From positions 1 through 31,686 of the forward strand of contig JASMLY010000043.1 in the NCBI GenBank assembly GCA_030748455.1: a DNA stretch of 31,686 bases, read 5' to 3'. A program made the translations under genes and the position numbers. The notes beneath the pieces are model-generated. The model was given only the letters and a program-made list of their open reading frames with translations, ran no database searches and had not been told where the DNA came from. This DNA is from Phycisphaerales bacterium. GTDB taxonomy: Bacteria > Planctomycetota > Phycisphaerae > Phycisphaerales > SM1A02. Below are positions 15,531 through 23,070 of the stretch, piece after piece (the first letter of the stretch is position 1; every line of letters begins with the position of its first letter).

Positions 15531-16369
15531 TACTTCATTGGTTCTTCGTTGACATCAACAATTACTGTTTCTGTCGTTGTTGTTGATGGCGTTTCCCAAA
15601 CAGTCGTATTTGTTGTTGGTTGCAAGTAAATTTCGACACGTCTGTTTTCTTTTGTACCACCTTCGAGATTCGGGACAAGTGGTCGGTATTCACCAAATCC
15701 AGCGACTTGAAAACGAGAGGGTGTTGTTCCGTACGTAGCAAGCGCTTTTGCGACGCTGACCGCCCGAGCAGTCGAAAGTTCCCAGTTTGTTGGGTACCGC
15801 ACAGATGATGATTTTGGCTGAACATTATCGGTGTGGCCAACGACAACGATTTCAAATGATTCTGCTTCAGGTGAGTTTAAAATCGTAGCGACACGGCTGA
15901 TGAGATCTTCTGCTGATTTTCGCAAATCAGCTTGTCCACTTGAAAATGTAAAATCACTTCCGAAACGGATCATGCCAGTATCGGCATCAAACATCATATC
16001 GTTTGGATATGTTGCTGCGAGTGCAGCAAGTTGCTGTTGGGTTGCGATTGGAAGGGCGCCAAGTTTGATGCCAGTGACTTGCGTGAGAAGGTCGTTGTTC
16101 GCTGTGGCGATTGAATCGAGTTCTCCAGAAAGTAGGTCATATTGGTCTTGAAGTGCGAGCATGTTCGCTTGCGCTTGTGCAAGTTGACGGTCGCGTGTTT
16201 CAAGCGCACTCGTAGCTGCGGTGCATTCCGCTTCTACTCGAACAAGTTGTTCCTTCAATGAGTTTGTTGCGCTGACATTGGTGTCGTACCGTTCTTGACG
16301 GACACAGCCCGTTGCCAGAGCACTACCGCAGATACATAGACCGATTGATGTGAAAATTTTTGTGCGCAT
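15530..16369 (-). CDS. OmpA/MotB-domain lipoprotein
   Basis: 279 residues from the ATG at 16369. This start follows AGGAGG by 8 bases and gives a proper lipoprotein signal (MRTKIFTSIGLCICGSALATGC, written here only for its end: the lipobox is LATGC, Cys22). A longer in-frame start at 16444 would put 25 polar residues before it. Residues about 35-105 form a coiled coil (SLKEQLVRVEAECTAAT and following). Residues about 140-255 form an OmpA-like peptidoglycan-binding domain with GHTDN, NWELSTARA and NRRVEIYL, where the Asp and Arg that bind diaminopimelate are present. The tail is Thr-rich. It should tether the outer membrane to the cell wall. It is followed by a strong terminator. Confidence 0.9.
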   Translation of the reverse strand: MRTKIFTSIGLCICGSALATGCVRQERYDTNVSATNSLKEQLVRVEAECTAATSALETRDRQLAQAQANMLALQDQYDLLSGELDSIATANNDLLTQVTGIKLGALPIATQQQLAALAATYPNDMMFDADTGMIRFGSDFTFSSGQADLRKSAEDLISRVATILNSPEAESFEIVVVGHTDNVQPKSSSVRYPTNWELSTARAVSVAKALATYGTTPSRFQVAGFGEYRPLVPNLEGGTKENRRVEIYLQPTTNTTVWETPSTTTTETVIVDVNEEPMK

Positions 16370-16377
16370 GGTGGGAT

Positions 16378-16383
16378 CCTCCT
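16378..16383 (-). promoter_or_regulatory. Shine-Dalgarno site of the OmpA-type lipoprotein gene
   Basis: AGGAGG on the minus strand lies 8 bases before the ATG at 16369. It is a perfect core and decides that start over the longer in-frame option at 16444. Confidence 0.85.
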
Positions 16384-16400
16384 CTAGTAGGCACGAATGT

Positions 16401-16436
16401 GACGGGCTCCGTCCCGTCTTCGGTGTACAGTGTACC
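16401..16436. promoter_or_regulatory. Hairpin and imperfect palindrome between divergent genes
   Basis: GACGGG (16401-16406) pairs with CCCGTC (16413-16418) around 6 bases, and an imperfect palindrome GGTGTACAGTGTACC follows at 16422-16436. Both lie in the 115-base space between the divergent OmpA-type and amidohydrolase starts. They could be an operator or 5' leader structure. No clear -35/-10 pair was found for either gene. Confidence 0.35.
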
Positions 16437-16484
16437 AACCTCACGTGCCTTTGTAGGCTTGATTTATTGAGGATTTAGCACGCT

Positions 16485-17651
16485 ATGCATAGAAATCTTA
16501 TCTATTCTGACGCAATTGCCGACTTTCGAGGCACTGTTGCCTCTCCTGGAGCGATCCTATTGGAGGGTCATGAAATCATTGCCGCGGGGTCCCCACAAGA
16601 AATTGGCGAGACGGACGCTGTACCGACCCAAGTACAAGGCCTCGTGATTCCTCCACTTGTAAATGTGCATTCCCATCTTGATTTAAGCGCAATAGGACCC
16701 CAAGAACCAACCGACTCGTTTGTCTCGTGGATAGAACACGTTGTTGCACCGATCAGAAAGGGACTCCATGGTGACGACATTTCTGCAACGCAAAGAGGGA
16801 TCGAATTGTCAATTGCAGGAGGGACGAGCGTGATCGGAGATATTGCAAGTACTGTAGAAGTTGCAGCGCATGTTGAACAGTCCAAACTGACGAGTGTGTC
16901 ATTTGTTGAAGTGTTTGGGTTGGGCGATCGACAACAAAACGCAATCGACCTCATGCAAGAGATCCCAAAACAATATGGGGTCTCGCCACATGCCCCATAT
17001 TCTTGTGGGCGGGAGGTATATGTTGCTGCATTGAATAGTGGGCGTACAGTAGCAACGCATCTATCCGAAACACCTAGGGAGGCAGATTCAACGATGCTAG
17101 CAAAAGGTGAACTCGTAGAATTAGCAAAACGTGTTGGGGCGTGGAACGATGCAGTGACACCATGGCCGAACCACCCTCTCGAGGAACTTACAACTCTATT
17201 TGGAAACGAACAACTTATAGCTGCACATGTAAATTACATTGAAGAGACACACCTCAATCTTCTTGCGAATTCAAATTTGACCGTAGCCTATTGCCCAAGA
17301 GCGAGTGCCTATTTTGGTCATGTGGGACATCCCTACAAAGAAATGCTCTCAGCGGGTGTCCAAGTTGCACTTGGGACTGATTCACTCTTGTGCTTAGATA
17401 CACCAGAGAGAATTTCAATTCTAGATGAGATGCGTTTTTTGTACCGACAGGGGTTCACCGATCGTGCGATGTTGTTAGCGATGGCAACGGTACACGGAGC
17501 AGATGCACTGGGGGTTGATTCCTCTTTACTTACGCTGAAACCGGGACCAGTTCTAGGGCTGCTCTCGATTAAGAGTGAAGAAGAGGATGCTTTTTTGGGA
17601 GCCATGCGTGGCACTGACGCTCCCCAATGGGTGCGCTCTTTGAAAGAATAA
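16485..17651 (+). CDS. Amidohydrolase-superfamily deaminase
   Basis: A 388-residue metal-dependent hydrolase of the nucleobase/nucleoside deaminase type (MtaD, cytosine deaminase, aminofutalosine deaminase group). Metal ligands are in place: VHSHLDL with His62 and His64, THLSE with His192, AAHVN with His248, and GTDS with Asp299. SPHAPYS and AYCPRASAYFGH are typical of the deaminase branch. It should be cytoplasmic, with one Zn or Fe. The substrate cannot be set from sequence alone: aminodeoxyfutalosine (menaquinone pathway) is a fair guess, but no other futalosine gene is in view. It begins with ATG after TTGAGGAT and is divergent from the OmpA-type gene. No terminator was seen after it. Confidence 0.85.
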   Translation: MHRNLIYSDAIADFRGTVASPGAILLEGHEIIAAGSPQEIGETDAVPTQVQGLVIPPLVNVHSHLDLSAIGPQEPTDSFVSWIEHVVAPIRKGLHGDDISATQRGIELSIAGGTSVIGDIASTVEVAAHVEQSKLTSVSFVEVFGLGDRQQNAIDLMQEIPKQYGVSPHAPYSCGREVYVAALNSGRTVATHLSETPREADSTMLAKGELVELAKRVGAWNDAVTPWPNHPLEELTTLFGNEQLIAAHVNYIEETHLNLLANSNLTVAYCPRASAYFGHVGHPYKEMLSAGVQVALGTDSLLCLDTPERISILDEMRFLYRQGFTDRAMLLAMATVHGADALGVDSSLLTLKPGPVLGLLSIKSEEEDAFLGAMRGTDAPQWVRSLKE

Positions 17652-17712
17652 AGCCCTTTTTTTGGTAGAAAAAACGCATCATTGACCAAATGAACCCATT
17701 TTCGCCGATATC

Positions 17713-18165
17713 ATGGCGTCTACACGTGGATACAAACCAATGAGTACACAAACAGATACCATGCAGCTAGCTTGGGCAAAAGTGGCTGAAGAAACCCCGT
17801 ATGCACCCGCTGCTTTTGAGTTTGTGGAACGTGGGTTGGCGTACACAACTGACCTTGTTGCTCGGCAACAAGAAGAAGATCTGTACCATCTTGACGAACT
17901 TGATCGGCATGTGACAGGTCAGCAGTTGTGCATGGGACTCCGTGAGTATGCCATTGTGTGTTTTGGTCCACTCGCCCCAATCGTGTTGCGACACTGGGAA
18001 GTGTATCGTACTGATGATTTTGGTTCGATTGTGTATCACATGGCTGATCTAAAACTTGTGCGTACAAGCCCACAAGATTCTCTTGAAGATTTTCGAAACA
18101 TCTATGATTTTGACGAAGCATTCCATCAACAAGATTTGAAAGAATGTATCGGAGCGTTTGAATAG
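17713..18165 (+). CDS. TIGR04138 / Minf_1886 family protein
   Basis: A 150-residue soluble protein of a family found in Planctomycetes and Verrucomicrobia. Characteristic parts are FEFVERGLAYTTDLVAR, HVTGQQLCMGLREYAI, FGPLAPIVLRHW and TDDFGSIVYHM, followed by SLEDFRNIYDFDEAF. The function is unknown. Starts at 17713, 17740 and 17761 are all in frame, and none has a clear Shine-Dalgarno site. The family normally begins shortly before the AW..V segment, so 17740 or 17761 is likely the real start. The stop is 10 bases before the ATG of the permease gene, which points to co-transcription. Confidence 0.8.
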   Translation: MASTRGYKPMSTQTDTMQLAWAKVAEETPYAPAAFEFVERGLAYTTDLVARQQEEDLYHLDELDRHVTGQQLCMGLREYAIVCFGPLAPIVLRHWEVYRTDDFGSIVYHMADLKLVRTSPQDSLEDFRNIYDFDEAFHQQDLKECIGAFE

Positions 18166-18175
18166 GTTTGTTGCC

Positions 18176-19396
18176 ATGAGTGGCGAACAAGAGAGTCAAA
18201 CACCGAGAGATGTCTCGAAGTTACACCTTTGGCAAATTCAATGGGTTCGTGATTCATTCTTAATCCTAGCAGTGATCGCAGGCGTTTGGATTGGGTACGT
18301 GATGCGCGATATTACTGTGCCGCTGCTTGTAGCATTGTTGTTGGCATATTTGTTTGAACCACTCATTTCTTTTTTGGAACACCATCAGAAATTCCCTTTA
18401 GGAAGAATTCCAACAATCGTTGGGATCCTAACAATCGTCACGACCTTTGTGCTCATTGTTTTAGTTCTCACTGTTCCTATGGTGATTTCCCAAACGAGTT
18501 CACTCGTAGGAGATGTCACAAACGGGAAACTCCGCTCGCAACTCGAACATGTGACTGAAAAGTACGCGCCTGAAGATCTTCGGGCTGATATAGAACAAAC
18601 ACTTGCGTACTTACCTTCGGCAGAGAAAGATGCAAACATAGACGACAGTCAGGCAGATGTTGTACAAACACAATCGGAGAATGAGGCCTTGATGAACATC
18701 GCAAAGCAAACAAGTGATGTTGCATTGAACGTACTTGGTGGAATTGTTCGGTTTGGAATGTTAGCGGTGTTGATTCCCTTTTACTTCTTCTTTTTCAGCC
18801 TGTGGTTCCCTGATGTAGTCAAATTTGCAAGAAGCCTTGTTCCTGATGATGGGCGTGAAGAATTAGAATCACTTCTTGCCAAAATGGACGCAGCTGTGGC
18901 GGGATTTGTTCGTGGTCGAATTGTCATCGCCATCATTATGGGTGCTGTGTTAGCTGCAGGATGGATGATCGTTGGGGTTCCGTACGCAATTCTGTTAGGC
19001 ATAGCGATTGGATTTCTTTGTGCAGTACCCTTCCTTGGTTTAATTGGTATTCCCGTTTCAGTGGGTTTGCTCTTCCTTGATCAACTTGGTGTGCCTGAGG
19101 CAAGTAGGATGACCTGGTGGGGGATTCTCCTTTGGCCAACACTGGTGTTTGGAATAGTACAAGCCCTTGATGGCTGGATCTTAACACCGCTCATTGCAGG
19201 CAAAGCAACAAATCTTGATCCTGTGACAATTTTCGTAGCCGTTCTCGCAGGAGGAAGTGTACTTGGCGCATATGGAATGTTGTTAGCAGTCCCAGTGGCA
19301 GCGTGCATAAAAATATCATTGCAAGAGATTGTGTTACCAAACATTCGGGCTTGGGCTCAAGGTGACGCGAAAGATCCATTGCCATTTGAAGAGTAG
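18176..19396 (+). CDS. AI-2E family / PerM-type permease
   Basis: A 406-residue integral membrane protein of the AI-2 exporter (PerM/YdiK) family. Hydrophobic segments are visible near residues 28-65 (two), 85-110, around 200-215, and four more from about 255 to 380, with a large hydrophilic loop between about 115 and 190. The conserved C-terminal core includes FLCAVPFLGLIGIPVS and LTPLIAGKATNLDPVTIF, then GGSVLGAYGMLLAVPVAACIK. The ATG at 18176 is preferred over a TTG at 18158, which overlaps the upstream gene. It exports or transports an unknown small molecule; AI-2 export is only shown for some relatives. Confidence 0.88.
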   Translation: MSGEQESQTPRDVSKLHLWQIQWVRDSFLILAVIAGVWIGYVMRDITVPLLVALLLAYLFEPLISFLEHHQKFPLGRIPTIVGILTIVTTFVLIVLVLTVPMVISQTSSLVGDVTNGKLRSQLEHVTEKYAPEDLRADIEQTLAYLPSAEKDANIDDSQADVVQTQSENEALMNIAKQTSDVALNVLGGIVRFGMLAVLIPFYFFFFSLWFPDVVKFARSLVPDDGREELESLLAKMDAAVAGFVRGRIVIAIIMGAVLAAGWMIVGVPYAILLGIAIGFLCAVPFLGLIGIPVSVGLLFLDQLGVPEASRMTWWGILLWPTLVFGIVQALDGWILTPLIAGKATNLDPVTIFVAVLAGGSVLGAYGMLLAVPVAACIKISLQEIVLPNIRAWAQGDAKDPLPFEE

Positions 19397-19401
19397 TTTT
19401 G

Positions 19402-19435
19402 TTAAAAAACACCCCGCCAATCAAGACGGGGTGTT
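19402..19435 (-). terminator. Hairpin terminator with its T tract on the minus strand
   Basis: AACACCCCG (19408-19416) pairs with CGGGGTGTT (19427-19435) around a 10-base loop. On the minus strand the stem is followed by a T run (19404-19409 as A on plus). On the plus strand it is followed by GCATG, with no T run. It therefore fits termination of a minus-strand transcript arriving from the right, though it may also slow the permease transcript. Confidence 0.7.
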
Positions 19436-19451
19436 GCATGTACGTGGAGAA

Positions 19452-19712
19452 TTATTTAATCTGATTGGTACGTTTGCAGGTTAAACAATTTTGTATGACC
19501 ACTACTGTTGCTTGCGATTCCTTGGGTGTAGTGTTGAAGTGGATGGTTGAATAATCTACCCCGTTTAGAGAAGGACCGAACCTTGTTGTCTAAAGGATAT
19601 ATCCAGCAATGATGAGATCATCCCGCTCATCTGCTCCAAGGTCAATTTGCATTCGCTCTCTTGGGTTTCCATATCCTTCGCCATCAAAATCTAGAATATT
19701 GACTCCTTTCAT
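19452..19712 (-). pseudogene. Small minus-strand gene interrupted by one in-frame TAG
   Basis: From an ATG at 19712 the frame encodes 40 residues (MKGVNILDFDGEGYGN and on to DDLIIAGYIL), meets a TAG at 19590-19592, then stays open for a further 45 codons to a TAA at 19452-19454. The second half reads like protein too, with VDYSTIHFN and a CLTC pair followed by KRTNQIK. The TAA lies 17 bases before the hairpin whose T tract is on the minus strand, so both halves would be one transcript. Alternatives are two short chance frames, a nonsense mutation, or programmed readthrough. I do not recognise the product. Confidence 0.4.
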
Positions 19713-19770
19713 GATGTGTGTAGACCTGTTGAAACAAACTATGTATAGCAGGCGAAAGGAACAATAAATT

Positions 19771-19793
19771 TCCGCAAATATCCGCAAATATCC
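19771..19793 (+). repeat. Tandem 10-base repeat
   Basis: TCCGCAAATA occurs twice in direct contact (19771-19790), followed by TCC, the start of a third copy. It lies upstream of the TAG-interrupted frame on the minus strand and downstream of ffh. A 10-base period matches one helical turn. Confidence 0.8.
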
Positions 19794-19860
19794 CCAGAAC
19801 CGGAAAAAGTGACTGCCGATTTCAAAGCCAAATGGGAGCGTTGGGGGGGGAAGAGAGAAT

Positions 19861-21351
19861 CTATTTGCGTTTTCGGCGTTTGAATCGGTGCTTGTTTGAT
19901 TTTGTTTTCGTTGACCCTCTGCCAGTTAATCCAGGCATTCCAGACATACCAGCCATTGAAGCAGGGTCCATTCCCCCAGCGAGATCTTTCATCGCCCCCA
20001 TTTTAGAACCTAAGCCACTTCCAGCCATCTGTTTTGACATTTTCTTCATCATTACGAATTGCTTTACGAATTTGTTAACGTCACTTGGATTTGTTCCTGA
20101 ACCTTTTGCAATTCGTTTGATGCGGCTCTTTCCGAGAAGTTTGATGTCATCTTTTTCTTTTGATGTCATGGAAGATGCAATCGCTTCGATTTGGTCAAAT
20201 TGTTTGTCATCTACTTGAATATTTTTTAACGCAGCTCCAACACCAGGAAGGAGACCTAGGAGTTGCTTCATGGGACCCATGCGACGAATCGATTTCAACT
20301 GATTGATGAAGTCAGTTACAGTCATCGTTCCACTCGCCATTTTTTGTGCGATGTTCTCTGCGTCTTCCTCAGAAAATTCTTCTTGTGCTTTCTCAACAAG
20401 TGAGACAACATCACCCATGCCGAGGATCCGACTAGCAATACGCTCAGGGTGGAACTCTTCGAGAGAGTCAAACTTTTCTCCAGTGCCGATGAACTTAATT
20501 GGCACTCCTGTTACTTGTTTGACAGATAAAGCAGCGCCACCTCGAGTGTCAGAATCGAATTTCGTCAGGATGACACCATCAACAGCGAGTTGTGAATGGA
20601 ACGTGCTTGCTGCATTTACTGCATCTTGCCCAATCATCGCATCCACAACAAGGAATATCTGATGCGGGGTTGTGGTTGTTTGTACACCCCGAAGTTCCTT
20701 CATCAACTCGTCATCAATGTGCAGACGACCTGCGGTATCAAGAATAACAACATCAATTTTATTTTTTCGAGCGTGTTTCACGCCACGTTTACAAACACCT
20801 ACAGCAACACCAGTGGCAGTGCCATATTCACCACATTTTTCTGGTTCTGCGTAGCAAGTAACTTCGCCAGACCCTTTCCCATGTTTGTTAACATCGCCTG
20901 CAGTGACCTGTAATTGCTCAACAGCAGCAGGTCTCTGAAGGTCAGCTGCTACAAGTGAAACTTTTTTGCCTCGAGCCTTCAAGTATGCAGCAACTTTTCC
21001 ACACGTTGTTGTTTTACCAGAACCTTGAAGGCCACACATCATAATGATGGTCGGACCCGGATCAACGAGCATAACACCGCTTTCAACAGGTCCCATTAAA
21101 TCAATGAGTCGCTGATTGACGATGCCAATCATTTCTTCACCTGGTTTCAGGGATGTCGTGACTTTTGCGCCTAGTGCGTCGTTGACAACCTCTTCACAGA
21201 AATCAGAGACTACGTCAACGTGCACGTCAGCATCGAGCAACGCTCTGCGAACATCAGCCATTACATCACGAACGTTGCGTTCGTTGATTTTTCCTCGGCC
21301 AGAGAGATTTCGCAGCGCGCCAGTTAGTTTTCCAGAGAGTGAATCAAACAT
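19861..21351 (-). CDS. ffh: Signal recognition particle GTPase Ffh/SRP54
   Basis: A 496-residue protein with the three Ffh domains. The N-domain is MFDSLSGKLTGALRNL onward. The G-domain carries GLQGSGKTTT (G1), DLQRPAA, DTAGR (G3) and TKFD (G4). The C-terminal M-domain is Met-rich (MGPMKQLLGLLPG, KQFVMMKKMSKQM) and ends in a basic tail. It targets nascent membrane proteins with SRP RNA and FtsY. Two oddities: between RPAA and DTAGR there are about 16 more residues than in E. coli Ffh, including two Cys in a Gly-rich segment (near VTCYAEPEKCGEYG), and the usual TKxDGDARGG reads TKFDSDTRGG. It follows polX by 15 bases. Confidence 0.96.
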   Translation of the reverse strand: MFDSLSGKLTGALRNLSGRGKINERNVRDVMADVRRALLDADVHVDVVSDFCEEVVNDALGAKVTTSLKPGEEMIGIVNQRLIDLMGPVESGVMLVDPGPTIIMMCGLQGSGKTTTCGKVAAYLKARGKKVSLVAADLQRPAAVEQLQVTAGDVNKHGKGSGEVTCYAEPEKCGEYGTATGVAVGVCKRGVKHARKNKIDVVILDTAGRLHIDDELMKELRGVQTTTTPHQIFLVVDAMIGQDAVNAASTFHSQLAVDGVILTKFDSDTRGGAALSVKQVTGVPIKFIGTGEKFDSLEEFHPERIASRILGMGDVVSLVEKAQEEFSEEDAENIAQKMASGTMTVTDFINQLKSIRRMGPMKQLLGLLPGVGAALKNIQVDDKQFDQIEAIASSMTSKEKDDIKLLGKSRIKRIAKGSGTNPSDVNKFVKQFVMMKKMSKQMAGSGLGSKMGAMKDLAGGMDPASMAGMSGMPGLTGRGSTKTKSNKHRFKRRKRK

Positions 21352-21366
21352 TGTGAGCGGTGTATT

Positions 21367-23070
21367 CTAGCATTTGCGGGCGAGCCAAGTTTTTAACTGA
21401 GAAGGGGAGAAACAATTGATGCATTTGTCTGGTGTTACCCAGCCTCGACGAGCTGTCAAAATGCCATACCGCAATTGATCAAAATCTTCTGCGCTGTGTG
21501 CATCTGTATTGATGGAAATCATGACGCCTGCTTCAATGGCACCCTGAACATGCGTATCCCGTAAATCGAGTCTCCAACTATTTGCATTAATTTCCAAGGC
21601 AGTTTGTGTTTCTGCTGCTGCTGCAAAGAGGACGGACATATCTAGCTCAAGACCAGGTCGCTTCCCAAGAACCCGCCCTGTAGGGTGCCCGATGATGTGC
21701 ACAAGTGGATGTTCTATTGCTGCTAAGAGTCTCGCAGTTGCTTTTGACGGGTCTTGTTTGAGAGATGCATGTGGGGATGCAACAACAATGTCGAGTTGTT
21801 CAAGCATGTCATCTGCATAATCCAATGTTCCATCGATGTGGATGTCAACCTCGCTTCCAGCAAGAATCGTAATGCCATCGATTTCTTCATTTGCTGCTTG
21901 GATCTCTCGAATGTGTTTGAGCAAACGGTCCTGAGATAGCCCATTTGCCTGAACGGAAGATTTGCTGTGATCTGTAACAGCAACGGTATGAAACCCTCTA
22001 TGCCTCGCTTCCCTCGCAAGGTCTACGATGGAGAGGTGCCCATCACTTGCGAGTGTGTGGCAATGCAAATCAGATTGAATATCCGAGTGCTCGATCAGGT
22101 TCGGAGTTGTTTGTAGCAAACACTCTGATTTCCCTTCTCGTACTTCAGGCGGAATGTAGGGGTATCCTAGGTTTTGATAGATATCTGACTCTGTTTTTGA
22201 TGCAAGGCATGCTTCATTTTGATCAAAAAGACCGTATTCGTTGAGGCGTTTGCCTTGTTTCTTTGCGTGTTCCCGCAGTAGAACATTGTGTTCTTTGCTT
22301 CCTGTGAAGTACATGAGTGTCGCTCCAAAAACGTCCTCCTCTACAACGCGTAGATCAACTTGCATGCCACAGTCAAGTCGAACACTGCATTTGGTTTCGC
22401 CCTGCACGAGAATTTTTGTGATTCCTTTGAGTGAACAGAAGGTCGTTGTAAGAAGCGTTGGATTTGTTGTGCTTGCAAGAATGTCGATATCCCCGATCGT
22501 TTCCTTACCGCGCCGCAGTGATCCAACAAATTGTATCTGAAGAATCCCATCTAACTTTGAAAGGGTGTCTACGATTTCTTCTGCAATTGGCATCGCAACC
22601 CCAAGACGCGTGCGAATGGAAGATGTTTCGAGGAACTCAAGAGAGTCAGCAATATTTGCGATTGTTTTTTTGCCCATGCGTGGGAGGGATACAAGTCGCC
22701 CCTCGGTGATTGCTTCCTTCAATGATTGAAGATCAGTTACATCAGCTTCTTGCCACAATCTTCTGACAGTCTTAGGACCTAAGCCTTGAACCTTCATGAC
22801 ATCGAGTAATCCACTCGGAATCGATTCAAGAAGCTCAGTAAGTTCGTGGATCTCTCCTGTTTCAAGAAACTCTTCGATTTTGGAAGCTGATCCTTTTCCG
22901 ATTCCTTGCAAGGATGCTGGATCATCAATTGTTGAGATATCATCAACAAGATCTTCAAGAACTCGAGCGACTTTTGTGTGCGCGTTGATCCGGAACGCGT
23001 TTGCCCCACTGATTTCTAAAATCGTGGCAAACTGATGAAAAAGTGCAGCGAGAGTACTGTTTGTGCTCAT
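21367..23070 (-). CDS. polX: Family X DNA polymerase with PHP domain (PolX)
   Basis: A 567-residue protein of the usual bacterial PolX length. The first 240 residues have helix-hairpin-helix segments (SLQGIGKGSASKIEEFL, VQGLGPKTVRRLW, LPRMGKKTIANI). The catalytic palm has GSLRRGKETIGDIDIL, which supplies two Asp, and a third in MQVDLRVV. The C-terminal PHP domain has DLHCHTLASDG, VTDHSKS, and later NTDAHSAEDFD, which are metal ligands for a 3'-5' exonuclease/phosphoesterase. It fills gaps in base excision repair. The start overlaps the recG stop by one base (TAATG), so the two are likely coupled. Confidence 0.95.
   Translation of the reverse strand: MSTNSTLAALFHQFATILEISGANAFRINAHTKVARVLEDLVDDISTIDDPASLQGIGKGSASKIEEFLETGEIHELTELLESIPSGLLDVMKVQGLGPKTVRRLWQEADVTDLQSLKEAITEGRLVSLPRMGKKTIANIADSLEFLETSSIRTRLGVAMPIAEEIVDTLSKLDGILQIQFVGSLRRGKETIGDIDILASTTNPTLLTTTFCSLKGITKILVQGETKCSVRLDCGMQVDLRVVEEDVFGATLMYFTGSKEHNVLLREHAKKQGKRLNEYGLFDQNEACLASKTESDIYQNLGYPYIPPEVREGKSECLLQTTPNLIEHSDIQSDLHCHTLASDGHLSIVDLAREARHRGFHTVAVTDHSKSSVQANGLSQDRLLKHIREIQAANEEIDGITILAGSEVDIHIDGTLDYADDMLEQLDIVVASPHASLKQDPSKATARLLAAIEHPLVHIIGHPTGRVLGKRPGLELDMSVLFAAAAETQTALEINANSWRLDLRDTHVQGAIEAGVMISINTDAHSAEDFDQLRYGILTARRGWVTPDKCINCFSPSQLKTWLARKC

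Larger units (their letters stand above)
19397..19860. other. 464-base region between permease and ffh
   Basis: It holds a hairpin terminator near the left edge, a small minus-strand frame interrupted by TAG, a 10-base tandem repeat at 19771-19793, and a run of eight G at 19843-19850 just after the ffh stop. No clear terminator follows ffh on the minus strand. No RNA gene was recognised, and an SRP RNA was looked for here because ffh is adjacent. Confidence 0.6.

Noticed and set aside
19713..19860. SRP RNA or other small RNA next to ffh
   Set aside because: The GGAAGGNAGCA-type SRP tetraloop region and other conserved RNA motifs were not found.
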